From positions 1-64,000 of the forward strand of contig NZ_LMAK01000010.1 in NCBI RefSeq assembly GCF_001439665.1: DNA of 64,000 bases. The letters are read 5' to 3'. This document shows, piece by piece, positions 9,981-18,821 of the stretch. Below the pieces are notes generated by a model. That model ran no database searches. It was given only the letters and a program-made list of their open reading frames with translations, and was not told where the DNA came from. The translations under genes were made by a program, and so were the position numbers. The DNA is from Formosa algae. GTDB lineage: Bacteria > Bacteroidota > Bacteroidia > Flavobacteriales > Flavobacteriaceae. Within the stretch, counting starts at the first letter, position 1, and each line of letters begins with the position of its first letter.

Positions 9981-10850
9981 ATGCGACACTTTAAAATTTG
10001 CTTAATGTTATGTCTAATGCTTTGTCTGCCGACTTACTTTTACGCACAAACAGTGCCTTACAGTATTGGCCGAATTGTGGTGAGTTCAGATGGTAATGAA
10101 CACGATCATGACGATTGGGCAGCAACCCCGTTTACATTGGCTTTATTAGCGGCTCGTAATTTACAAGATCAATTAACGGTGTATACGTTTAGCGATCATA
10201 TTTGGGGGAGTAATCATGATAAAAGTGATGGAAAAGACCAAATGCTTAAAAGTGCATTAGAAGGTAAAGACATCTACAATTTTAAGAATTCTAATTTTAT
10301 TGAAGCGGTAGCAGATTCTACAAGTGCTATGCTTGCTATTACTAAAGAAATTAATAAATCGAGTAAAACCGATCCTTTAACCATCATTGCTGCAGGACCA
10401 ATGCATGTAGTTGGAAGTGCTATCTCAAAAGCAAAAACTTCAAAATTAAAATATGTTCGCCTTATTTCTCATTCAAGTTGGAATGATAATCATTCAGATA
10501 GACCAAATGATTGGGAACAGCACTCGGGGTGGACATGGAAAGAGATTCAAAGCGAGTTTAAACCTAAAGGATTGACTTTGGACAGAATTGTGGATCAGAA
10601 TGGCGGAAAAGATTATGAAGGTATGAAAGCGTCCAAGGCCTTATTCGATTGGATTAAAACATCTCCGATTCGCAATCATTCCGAAGCAACAAAAAAGCAA
10701 TTAGACTGGTTGTATGAACGCCAACTTACTTGTGTTAAAAAAGGAGATTTTGATCCTTCTGATGCCGGAATGATAATCTATTTACTTACGGGAAAACAAA
10801 AAACTAGCCCTAATGATGCGAAGGCAATCATTGAAGCTGGTGTTAAATAG
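9981..10850 (+). CDS. Secreted protein resembling nucleoside hydrolases
   Basis: 289 residues with a signal peptide ending YFYAQ (residue 23; the peptide contains a tandem LMLC repeat). The acidic cluster DGNEHDHDDW (residues 37-46), right after a first beta-strand, recalls the calcium-binding DxDxxxDD motif of inosine-uridine nucleoside hydrolases, and PLTIIAAGPMHVVG resembles the substrate-binding stretch of that fold. A nucleoside substrate is unlikely in this setting; a role on a glycoside or a furanosidic residue is conceivable but unproven. Translationally close to the GH88 gene (10 bases), then 170 bases to the SSS transporter. Family assignment is tentative. Confidence 0.55.
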   Translation: MRHFKICLMLCLMLCLPTYFYAQTVPYSIGRIVVSSDGNEHDHDDWAATPFTLALLAARNLQDQLTVYTFSDHIWGSNHDKSDGKDQMLKSALEGKDIYNFKNSNFIEAVADSTSAMLAITKEINKSSKTDPLTIIAAGPMHVVGSAISKAKTSKLKYVRLISHSSWNDNHSDRPNDWEQHSGWTWKEIQSEFKPKGLTLDRIVDQNGGKDYEGMKASKALFDWIKTSPIRNHSEATKKQLDWLYERQLTCVKKGDFDPSDAGMIIYLLTGKQKTSPNDAKAIIEAGVK

Positions 10851-11020
10851 TAAAATCATAGACTCTGGTTATTATATTTAGTAATAGATGAAATTCTAAT
10901 ATTACAAGTAAGGTATAGTGCTTTGTAATTGGTTAAAAACAAGTGTTTTATGTTGTTTGTTTATAGATTATGTGTGGTTGAATATTATAAACAGTTAATA
11001 CCTTTAAACTAAGGCGGATA

Positions 11021-12586
11021 ATGAATAAAATTATAAAATACAGTATATATACTTTGCTAAGCATGGGATCGGTATTGATGTATTCTCAAAATGATAGTGC
11101 TATTGCGTCAAGTCATTTTTCAACCATGAATTGGATTGTTTTAATTGTGTTTTTATTGGGAACGACACTGATTGGTGAATTGGTTAAAAATAAAGACAAA
11201 GGTTTAGATGCCTTTTTTAAAGGCAGTAATAATCTACCATGGTGGGCGGTTTCCTTATCGTTAATTGCAACCAAAACTAGTGTAGCCACGTTTATTGCAG
11301 TCCCAGCATTTGTATTTTCATTAAATGGCAATTTAACCTATTTACAAATGACGATTGGCTTTGCTTTAGGAAACATATTGTTTGTCTTTGTTCTCCTGAA
11401 AGAATATTATGAAGACGGTGTTTTTAGTCCGTACGATTTTATTCAGAATCGCTTAGGTGTAAAAGTAAGCCAGTTATCGCGTACCTTTTTTATGATTGGT
11501 GCGACTATGAGTCAGGGTGTACGTTTGCTAGGAACGGCTTTGGTGTTAAGTGTAATTACGGGACAAAGTACGGTGGTTTGTATCGCTATTATTGCCTTAT
11601 TTGCTGTGGTTTGGTCGTATATTGGCGGAATTACCACCGTGGTTTGGACAGATGCGATTCAATTTATGATTTTCATCTTTGGAGCCTGTTTTGCGTTATT
11701 TTATGCCATTGGCGATATTCCTGGTGGCTTTGGAGAAATGATGAGTATAGCTGATGAAAAAGCCAAGTTGGCCATTCTAGATTTGTCCTTAGATCCTCAT
11801 AAAACCTATACGTTGTGGGTTGGGATTTTAGGATGTACTTTTTTCGAATTTGGGTCTAATGCCGTCGATCAAGTCGTGACCCAACGTGCTTTGTGTTGTA
11901 AGAATTTAAAGGAAGCGCGTAAAGCAGTAGCCTTTTCTGTCATTGGCGTGGCAACCACTTGGATTATGGCTTTTGTAGGTATTGCATTAGTTGCTTATTA
12001 TCATATTAATCCCTTGTCAGAGATTATAAGTGCTTCAATCAGTTCGGAACCCGATAGAATTTTTCCGTATTATGTGGTAAATGAATTACCCAATGGTATT
12101 TCTGGCCTCATTATCGCTGCCATGTTTGCTGCAGGAATTTCAACATTAGATTCGGCCTTAACCGCATTATCGCAAACCAGTGTGATGGGGGTTGGTTCTT
12201 TAGTATTTCCAAATTTAAAAACAATGGACGAGACTAAAGTGGTTAAAATATCGAAAATAGCAATCGTGGTTTGGGGAGTAATCTTAGCTGTGCTAGCCTA
12301 TGGTTTTAGCTTTTTCCAAGATGGTGGCTTACTGGCCTTAGGGTTTAAAGTCCCGGGTTATGCCTACGGAACTTTAATAGGAATTGCTTTTTTAGCTTTA
12401 ATGCGAAAAGGAAGTGTTAACGGAATCATGTCTGGCGCTTTAATAGCTATTGTGGCCATTGCAGGTATGCATTACGAAGGCATCAGTTTCTTTTGGTGGT
12501 TCCCCGTAGGTGCTTTAATTGTAATTATTGTCGCTTTAATTCAATCAAAATTTAGTTCAAAAACAAATCAAAAATCTATGGTTTAA
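11021..12586 (+). CDS. Sodium:solute symporter (SSS family)
   Basis: 521 residues with about 14 hydrophobic segments, as in the SGLT-like SSS family. Typical features are the early LPWWAVSLSLIATKTSVATFIAVPAF segment (shown only in part: NNLPWW then SLIATKTS), VWTDAIQF, and GLIIAAMFAAGISTLDSALTA in the sodium-site region. An amino-terminal hydrophobic stretch ending MYSQ may be an extra membrane segment or a cleaved signal. It would import a monosaccharide, uronate or another small product across the inner membrane with sodium. Placed between GH88 and the oxidoreductase, it probably serves an end product of this arm of the pathway. Confidence 0.9.
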   Translation: MNKIIKYSIYTLLSMGSVLMYSQNDSAIASSHFSTMNWIVLIVFLLGTTLIGELVKNKDKGLDAFFKGSNNLPWWAVSLSLIATKTSVATFIAVPAFVFSLNGNLTYLQMTIGFALGNILFVFVLLKEYYEDGVFSPYDFIQNRLGVKVSQLSRTFFMIGATMSQGVRLLGTALVLSVITGQSTVVCIAIIALFAVVWSYIGGITTVVWTDAIQFMIFIFGACFALFYAIGDIPGGFGEMMSIADEKAKLAILDLSLDPHKTYTLWVGILGCTFFEFGSNAVDQVVTQRALCCKNLKEARKAVAFSVIGVATTWIMAFVGIALVAYYHINPLSEIISASISSEPDRIFPYYVVNELPNGISGLIIAAMFAAGISTLDSALTALSQTSVMGVGSLVFPNLKTMDETKVVKISKIAIVVWGVILAVLAYGFSFFQDGGLLALGFKVPGYAYGTLIGIAFLALMRKGSVNGIMSGALIAIVAIAGMHYEGISFFWWFPVGALIVIIVALIQSKFSSKTNQKSMV

Positions 12587-12621
12587 GCGTCGTCTTGAAC
12601 AAGCATATAAAAACTTAAAAA

Positions 12622-14004
12622 ATGAAAACATTCAATACAAAATTAATAGAAGGATATGATGTTATAGTCGTAGGGGGCGGAGTTTCCGGAAGTCATGCAG
12701 CTATAGCCTCAGCGAAAACGGGTGCAAAAACGCTTCTGATAGAACAATTTGGTTTTCTAGGAGGTTCGCTTACAGCCATGGGTGTTGGTCCGATGATGAC
12801 CTTCCACAATCGTGCTGGTCGACAATTAGTATTTGGTACGCCAAATGAAATGGTGAGCAGATTGGTAGCCAAAGGTGCCAGTCCAGGACATATTTTAGAT
12901 GGAACAGGATATTGTTCTACAGTAACACCATTCGATGCCGAAATGCTAAAAGTGACCTTAGAAGATATGGTTATTGAAGCCGGAGCAGAAATTTTATATC
13001 ATACACGATTGATTGATATTTCTAAAGAAGGACGACAAATTACATCGGTTTTTATTCATAATCGCGGTGGCATTCAAGAAATTCCAGCCAAAGTATTTGT
13101 AGATGCTAGTGGTGATAGTGAGATTGTAAAATTATCAGGAGTGCCGTTTACCGAAGGTCGGGTGGAAGATAATAAATCGCAGCCTATGACCACCAATATC
13201 AAAGTCGGCAATGTCAATACCGCAAAGCTTCGTGAGTATATGATTAATAATTGGGATCAGTTTGATGCCGAAGAGCGTTCTGCCGATAAGGCCGAAATAT
13301 TAAAGAAAACGAAACGGATTTCTACTTGGGGATTCTACGATTTATGGAATGCAGCCAAGGCAAAAGGGGAAGTGACGGTGCCAAGAGATAACGTTTTGTT
13401 TTTTGAAACCAATACAGAAGGAGAGTTTATTTTTAATACTTCAAGAGTGCTTGGATTCGACCCGTTAAATCCGTTCGAATTAAGTAAAGCTGAAACTTTA
13501 GGCCGTAAACAATGTGTGGAAATTTTTAATTTCCTGAGAAAATATGCACCTGGTTTTGAAGAAGCCACGTTTGTAAGCACGGCACCACATATTGGAATTC
13601 GTGAGTCGCGTCACCCGCATGCCAAATACGTTTTATCGGCAGAAGATTTAGTGAATGAAGTTCGTTTTAAAGAACCCATTGCAGTTGGTGGGTATCCATT
13701 AGACATTCATTCTCCAGATGGAGGAGATACAGATACAGTTCATTTAAAAGATGAAGGTGCGTATTATATTCCTAAAGATTCATTGCTAACTAATGAGATA
13801 GATAATTTAGTGCTTTCTGGTCGTGCCATCGGTGCAGATCACCATGCTAGTGCTGGATTACGAGTCACGCCGATTGCCATGGCTATTGGTCAAGGTGCTG
13901 GAACTATGGCAGGATTATCTGCTGTTAGTAAAGTATTTCCAAATGATTTAGACTATGCGAAACTTGAACAAGAACTAAAAGCCAATGGTGCGTATTTAGG
14001 ATAA
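12622..14004 (+). CDS. FAD-dependent oxidoreductase (cytoplasmic)
   Basis: 460 residues and no signal peptide. The Rossmann nucleotide-binding motif DVIVVGGGVSGSHAA is at residues 13-27, the acidic end of the second strand (LLIEQ) follows, and the carboxyl-terminal FAD contact region reads LRVTPIAMAIGQGAG. It resembles the FAD_oxidored group (PF12831), whose members lie in many sugar-degrading loci with unknown substrate. It starts 35 bases after the SSS transporter gene, so I infer that it oxidises a compound imported by that transporter. The locus also has a DUF1080 protein (24084), a family associated with 3-keto-glycosides, but a link is speculative. Confidence 0.8.
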   Translation: MKTFNTKLIEGYDVIVVGGGVSGSHAAIASAKTGAKTLLIEQFGFLGGSLTAMGVGPMMTFHNRAGRQLVFGTPNEMVSRLVAKGASPGHILDGTGYCSTVTPFDAEMLKVTLEDMVIEAGAEILYHTRLIDISKEGRQITSVFIHNRGGIQEIPAKVFVDASGDSEIVKLSGVPFTEGRVEDNKSQPMTTNIKVGNVNTAKLREYMINNWDQFDAEERSADKAEILKKTKRISTWGFYDLWNAAKAKGEVTVPRDNVLFFETNTEGEFIFNTSRVLGFDPLNPFELSKAETLGRKQCVEIFNFLRKYAPGFEEATFVSTAPHIGIRESRHPHAKYVLSAEDLVNEVRFKEPIAVGGYPLDIHSPDGGDTDTVHLKDEGAYYIPKDSLLTNEIDNLVLSGRAIGADHHASAGLRVTPIAMAIGQGAGTMAGLSAVSKVFPNDLDYAKLEQELKANGAYLG

Positions 14005-14060
14005 AAACCTCTTAGATTAAAAGCAACAAAATAAAATCGAAAATACTTGAAATTCTTATT

Positions 14061-16553
14061 ATGAAACATATAAAGTTCGTTCTCCTTATTTGGTTAATTA
14101 GTCTCAGTGGCTATGCCCATAATAGCATAAAAAATACATGGTTAAATAGTGGTCAGCAGTCTAAAGCAGCAAAAGCAAGTGATAGTATTACTTATAATTT
14201 TACAATAACAAATACGACTTCAGAGTCTCAAGATTTTAAAATTAGAATTGAAGCCCCTCAAACCTTGGCTTGTCAAGTAAGCTTGAAAGATTCACTTATT
14301 ACCATAAGAGGTAAAGCGCATTATAAAGGTGCATTTCAAATGATAGTTAGCGACCGGATTCCAGTTGGTGGACAAGAAACTAGTGTGTTAATAGTGGAAA
14401 ATGTCAGTAATAATCAAACAGCACAGTTATCATTTATTACAGTACGTTATAGACCGCATCCCTTTCTATTTGTAACCGATGCCATTTTGGGAAAAGCCAA
14501 AAATAAGGTAAAAACTACAGTTTGGGCCAAGGAAAATTTAGATAAGCTTATTGCATTTGCAGATGCCTATGAGGTTCCAGAATTGAAGGTTGTAGATAAG
14601 GCAAGAAATACACTCCGATGGAAAAGTTTGGCTTACAATGCGGCAGATTCAGAAAAGGCATTTCAAGTGCTTTTAGCTTATAAATTTGCGGGGAATAAAA
14701 CCTATTTAGAAAAAGTGGTTCAACTGGTTAAAGATGTTACAGATCCTGAAAAAGGTTATTTGTCTATTGGAGCAGCAACGACGGGTGTACAAGTGCATGA
14801 AGGTAATTTCTTTATGTATTTGGCCGCCGTTTGCGATATTCTTTACGGCGAGAATATTTTTTCCGAACAAGAGCGTCAAAATATAGAACAGACCATGCGC
14901 TATTATTTAGAACAAGACCGTTCTCATATGAGTCCGATTGGGATTATGAATCATCAGGCTAGTGCAAATATTGGATCTGTAGTGACTTCACTTTTTTTGC
15001 AAGATATGTCAACTTTAAATCACTTTGTTGAAAGTGATGGCGGTTTGTTCGATCAAATGGCTAAAGGGATTATGCCCGATGGCTGGTGGTTTGAAGGCAC
15101 GCCAGGGTATTGCTATCTAGTAACCGAACGATTTAGTTTGGTGGCTCAAGCCTATGAGAATTATGGTTGGAATTTGTACGATAGACGTTTACCTGCACGC
15201 TATAAAAGTAAAGATTTCGAGAATGCTAAAGATGGATTTACAGGCATGAAGTTCGATATTTGGGGACCAACGGGATCGAGTACACGAGGTTTAGAGGACA
15301 TGGTAATGGCGTATATCCCGATGATGGATGAAAATGCCAATTTAATTCCAAATAACGATGGCACTTTAGCCAAACCCGGTGATTTTTATGAATTGGCATA
15401 CCGGCATTATCAAGAAGACGATTTGGCTTGGGTCTTGAACCATTCTGAACGTGACAGTTGGTTAGCTTTGTTATATGGCGTTGCCGAATTACCAGAGGTT
15501 GAAGACCCACGAACGGCATCAGATTATGTATCTAATGTTGGTTTAGTCGCCTTACGCTCGCAACCTGAAAGTAATCAGCCAGAAGATCAAATTCAAGCCT
15601 ATTTTAAATTTGGAACACATGGTGGCTGGCACGGACATTTAGACCGCACGGGAATGGTTGCTTTAAACCGTTACGGTCATAAATATTTTGGAACTGAAAT
15701 GGTCTGGTTCGGATATGGACATGCGGGGTATAAAGAATCTGTGCAAGCCTCAGCAACGCATAATATGGTGGTGGTCGATGGTTTACAACAAGAAGCCGTG
15801 CCTTCCGAGCAAACTTTATTTTATAAAGGTGATATCATGCAGGCTACGATAGTAGAAACGCAAGCAAGGTGGCGACGCATCCCAATTTTCAATAGAGAAG
15901 TATTTCCGCCTTGGAACGATTTTGATTATGCTCCCGATTTTGAACCCATTTTACAACGACGCCTCTCTGTAGTAACCGATGATTATGTAATTATAGCAGA
16001 CTATATGAAATTGTCGCAAAAACACGATTACGATTGGCTATTGCATCCTGTTGGCTTTCAGTCTATATCAGGCGCAAAGTCAAAAGGAGCGGTTCAAGAT
16101 CAGTTGAGTGACGATTCCAATTCTCAGTATAAATACTTTAAAGACGCCCAATGGTATACGTCTAAAAATACTAAAAAAGTGATGTTTCAAGAGGATGATA
16201 TGAAACTAGATGTGCATACACTTTGGCCTAAAAAAGCGGAGGTTTTTGTGTCTAAATATCCAAATGCAGGAAAACAAAGGGATATCAGAAATAGTCCAGA
16301 CCGTGCTACGTATGGGGTTCGGATTTCAGATACAGAAGCACAATTTCTACATGTATTAGAACCTTATAAAGATGCATCAGCCATTGCTAAAATAGAATCT
16401 AAAAATGAAAATGAGCTCACCGTGTATTTAACAGACGGCCGAAAGCAGATCATAACTATAAAAGACTTAAAAGGCGATAACGTTCAGATTACCATTCAGG
16501 AGTTTGTAGATGATATTTTTGTAGCCACAGAACACACAGCAGTGCAAGAATAG
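14061..16553 (+). CDS. Heparinase II/III-like polysaccharide lyase
   Basis: 830 residues with a signal peptide ending SGYAH (about residue 20). It aligns along its length with the second and third domains of the lyase at 1691-5218: an Ig-like region (about 30-130), an alpha-toroid (about 140-480) with DGWWFEGTPGY, then HGGWHGHLDR beginning at His520 and NRYGHKYFG, and the HNMVVVDG strand. The carboxyl end (LEPYKDASAI, SKNENELTVYLTDGR) also matches. It lacks the N-terminal CBM-like domain of its paralogue, and the N-W-N of 1691-5218 is replaced by N-H-Q here. Probably a uronate-specific lyase working on the same glycan. PL family not assigned. Confidence 0.82.
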   Translation: MKHIKFVLLIWLISLSGYAHNSIKNTWLNSGQQSKAAKASDSITYNFTITNTTSESQDFKIRIEAPQTLACQVSLKDSLITIRGKAHYKGAFQMIVSDRIPVGGQETSVLIVENVSNNQTAQLSFITVRYRPHPFLFVTDAILGKAKNKVKTTVWAKENLDKLIAFADAYEVPELKVVDKARNTLRWKSLAYNAADSEKAFQVLLAYKFAGNKTYLEKVVQLVKDVTDPEKGYLSIGAATTGVQVHEGNFFMYLAAVCDILYGENIFSEQERQNIEQTMRYYLEQDRSHMSPIGIMNHQASANIGSVVTSLFLQDMSTLNHFVESDGGLFDQMAKGIMPDGWWFEGTPGYCYLVTERFSLVAQAYENYGWNLYDRRLPARYKSKDFENAKDGFTGMKFDIWGPTGSSTRGLEDMVMAYIPMMDENANLIPNNDGTLAKPGDFYELAYRHYQEDDLAWVLNHSERDSWLALLYGVAELPEVEDPRTASDYVSNVGLVALRSQPESNQPEDQIQAYFKFGTHGGWHGHLDRTGMVALNRYGHKYFGTEMVWFGYGHAGYKESVQASATHNMVVVDGLQQEAVPSEQTLFYKGDIMQATIVETQARWRRIPIFNREVFPPWNDFDYAPDFEPILQRRLSVVTDDYVIIADYMKLSQKHDYDWLLHPVGFQSISGAKSKGAVQDQLSDDSNSQYKYFKDAQWYTSKNTKKVMFQEDDMKLDVHTLWPKKAEVFVSKYPNAGKQRDIRNSPDRATYGVRISDTEAQFLHVLEPYKDASAIAKIESKNENELTVYLTDGRKQIITIKDLKGDNVQITIQEFVDDIFVATEHTAVQE

Positions 16554-16565
16554 TATACTATAAAA

Positions 16566-18590
16566 ATGATGAGAGATATGAAACATATAATAACACTTTT
16601 GCTGTTACTTTTAGTTTGCGTTTCAGTGCAAGCCAAAACACATCCGCGCGATACGATTATTATAAATTCAATTGAAAAATTAGCTAAATACGCAGGGAAA
16701 AGTGATGTGCTGGTGAAGATGAAACCAGGAAGCTACAGCATAAATTCTATTAAAATCGGGAAACTGAGTGTGTTTAAATATGGAGAGAATTATAAACAGC
16801 GCGGTGATTTTCGTATTGGTTCTTTAATTCATTTTTCGGGAAATAATAGTCAGTATTTTTTAAGTGGCGTGACGCTTAATATCGATACAAAACTACATAA
16901 AAACTATCCTAATTGTGAATTCAGTGAGTTTTTAGTCAGTGGTAATAACAATTATATCGAAGGATTAACCGGAAGAGATATTGGGGAAGAGGTGCCTGCG
17001 CATCGTGTACAAATGTTACGAGTTATGGGCGATGATAACACGATTAAAAACGCCGACTTATTTGTTCAAGGTTCTTCGCCTTATGGTTACGGCCATTTGT
17101 TAGGAAAAGGCGGTAATGCTTTGGTGCCTTTGCATAAACATTCTGTATTATTAGTAGAAGGTATGAATACCAAATTATTGGGTTGTAAAGTGGTAACCCA
17201 CGCTTATGGTCACGGTATTTTCATGCAAGGCGCTGTGAATACTTATTTGGAAAATTGTTATGTAGAAGGGAAGATGCGTGAGACAAACGAGATGTTAGCC
17301 GAAACTTCTGGACCGGCTTTCGATGTGGGCTTTAAAAGTGATTATCCGCCTGGAAAAATTTTACCAAATGAAATGAAATCATTGTCGGAAGACGGGATTC
17401 GTACTTATCCGGATGGCGGACTCAATGGACGTCGCACTAAAGGTGTAATTGTTATTAATTGCACGGTGAAAAACATGCGTTCAGGCTTCGATTTAAGCGC
17501 CAATTTACCACCAACAAAAATTGTTGGTTCAATCGCTATTGGTTGTCAAGAAAAGGGGTTTTCTATTGGAGATAACGGAATTATAGAAAATAGCAAGGGT
17601 GATGCTTTATACGGTCCACTCATCACATTTGTTGGAAATAATATTAAAAATGCTGTGGTAGATTTGGAGCTAATGGATACCGTTAGTGATTATAAAGTCT
17701 CAAGATTGGCAGAAATCAATGGTTCAGGACATCAGATTAGCATTCGAAAATATCAAAATAAAACCAGAACTGTGGAGGCACCAATCGTTTTTGGTGAATC
17801 CTTTTGGGACGATGTCCACCGCTACCGAAATCCGGATAAACCGAGCGGTACCTATGCTGGGGCTAGAAATATTAAGCTGATTAACGATACAGGGATGCCT
17901 GTACATTTAAATGATTTAGCGGTGAATTGCACGGTAAGTAATTCCGAAGAAAAGAATAAAGTGGTTAATGCCGGTATTGGAGGAAACTCTACTAGAGATT
18001 TATTAAAACGAGTAGATAAAGATGTTTTAGAGGAGAAACCAGATGTAGTGATAATGATGGTAGGAACCAACGATATGTTGAACTCAAATAAAATGACAGA
18101 TTATAAAACTTATACATCTAATCTAGAAACCTTGATAGAAAAGATTATAGCTAGTGGAAGTCAGTTGGTTGTAATGACTCCCATTCCAGCAGATAGTACG
18201 TACTTATTTATGCGTCATGATAAAAAACAATTTACAGAAACACCAAACCAAAAACTAGACCACGTTGGAACGATTGTAAAAGCGTTATCCAAGAAACATA
18301 GTATTTATGCTTTCGATTTAAATGCTGAGTTTAAAGCCCTAAATCTACCGCAACACAATCAGGATATATTTATTAAAAATGAAAAAAATAGTGGGAAACA
18401 GGATGGTGTGCACCCAACAGCTTTGGGCTATCGTTTTATTGCGGAACAGGTGTTTAAGTTTTTAAAATCAAATGAGCTTCTAAAACCAAACCAACGTATA
18501 ATTTGTTTTGGAGATTCCATTACTAGAGGTGGAGGTCAAGGTGTAAATTACCCGAGTTATTTAAATGAATTGCTAAGGGAATTGTATTGA
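16566..18590 (+). CDS. Beta-helix protein fused to circularly permuted SGNH esterase
   Basis: 674 residues; signal peptide ends VSVQA, and Met5 (base 16578) is an alternative start. Residues about 30-460 are a right-handed beta-helix of the same family as 299-1651 (PYGYG, YGHGIFMQG, AETSGPAFDV, SEDGIRTYPDGG). From about residue 466 an SGNH/GDSL hydrolase follows in permuted order: block II (VVNAGIGGNS), block III (GTND, about 500-503), block V (DGVHP, Asp613 and His616), and only then block I (CFGDSIT, Ser651) 24 residues from the stop. In ordinary SGNH enzymes block I comes first. All four catalytic elements are present, so activity is plausible, most likely deacetylation. It starts 12 bases after the lyase gene. 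Confidence 0.85.
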   Translation: MMRDMKHIITLLLLLLVCVSVQAKTHPRDTIIINSIEKLAKYAGKSDVLVKMKPGSYSINSIKIGKLSVFKYGENYKQRGDFRIGSLIHFSGNNSQYFLSGVTLNIDTKLHKNYPNCEFSEFLVSGNNNYIEGLTGRDIGEEVPAHRVQMLRVMGDDNTIKNADLFVQGSSPYGYGHLLGKGGNALVPLHKHSVLLVEGMNTKLLGCKVVTHAYGHGIFMQGAVNTYLENCYVEGKMRETNEMLAETSGPAFDVGFKSDYPPGKILPNEMKSLSEDGIRTYPDGGLNGRRTKGVIVINCTVKNMRSGFDLSANLPPTKIVGSIAIGCQEKGFSIGDNGIIENSKGDALYGPLITFVGNNIKNAVVDLELMDTVSDYKVSRLAEINGSGHQISIRKYQNKTRTVEAPIVFGESFWDDVHRYRNPDKPSGTYAGARNIKLINDTGMPVHLNDLAVNCTVSNSEEKNKVVNAGIGGNSTRDLLKRVDKDVLEEKPDVVIMMVGTNDMLNSNKMTDYKTYTSNLETLIEKIIASGSQLVVMTPIPADSTYLFMRHDKKQFTETPNQKLDHVGTIVKALSKKHSIYAFDLNAEFKALNLPQHNQDIFIKNEKNSGKQDGVHPTALGYRFIAEQVFKFLKSNELLKPNQRIICFGDSITRGGGQGVNYPSYLNELLRELY

Positions 18591-18704
18591 ATCCAAATTT
18601 GAAATTGTATTAGTCTAGAGAACTTCTATCGTGAAGATTTAGGGCGCTTTAATAAACTTTTATGCTGGTTGGGTACTCATTTTTTAATTATGGGTAATAA
18701 TTTA

Positions 18705-18739
18705 TAGCGTTTGGATAATAGTTCATATCCTATGCGCTA
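18705..18739 (+). other. Imperfect stem-loop in leader of third beta-helix gene
   Basis: TAGCG pairs with CGCTA and, inside a small internal loop, GGATA pairs with TATCC around an 8-base loop. It lies 83 bases before the ATG at 18822. No T-tract follows, so it is not a terminator on this strand. Confidence 0.3.
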
Positions 18740-18821
18740 GTTCTATTATACTTTTATGTATCCATTGGTTAGTCATTTTAAAAGTGATTTTTCGATGCTT
18801 GGGATTAATAAAAAAATATAT

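Noticed and set aside
18756-18821. Extended start of the third beta-helix gene
   Set aside because: The added 22 residues are not signal-like and precede a full Sec signal at 18822.
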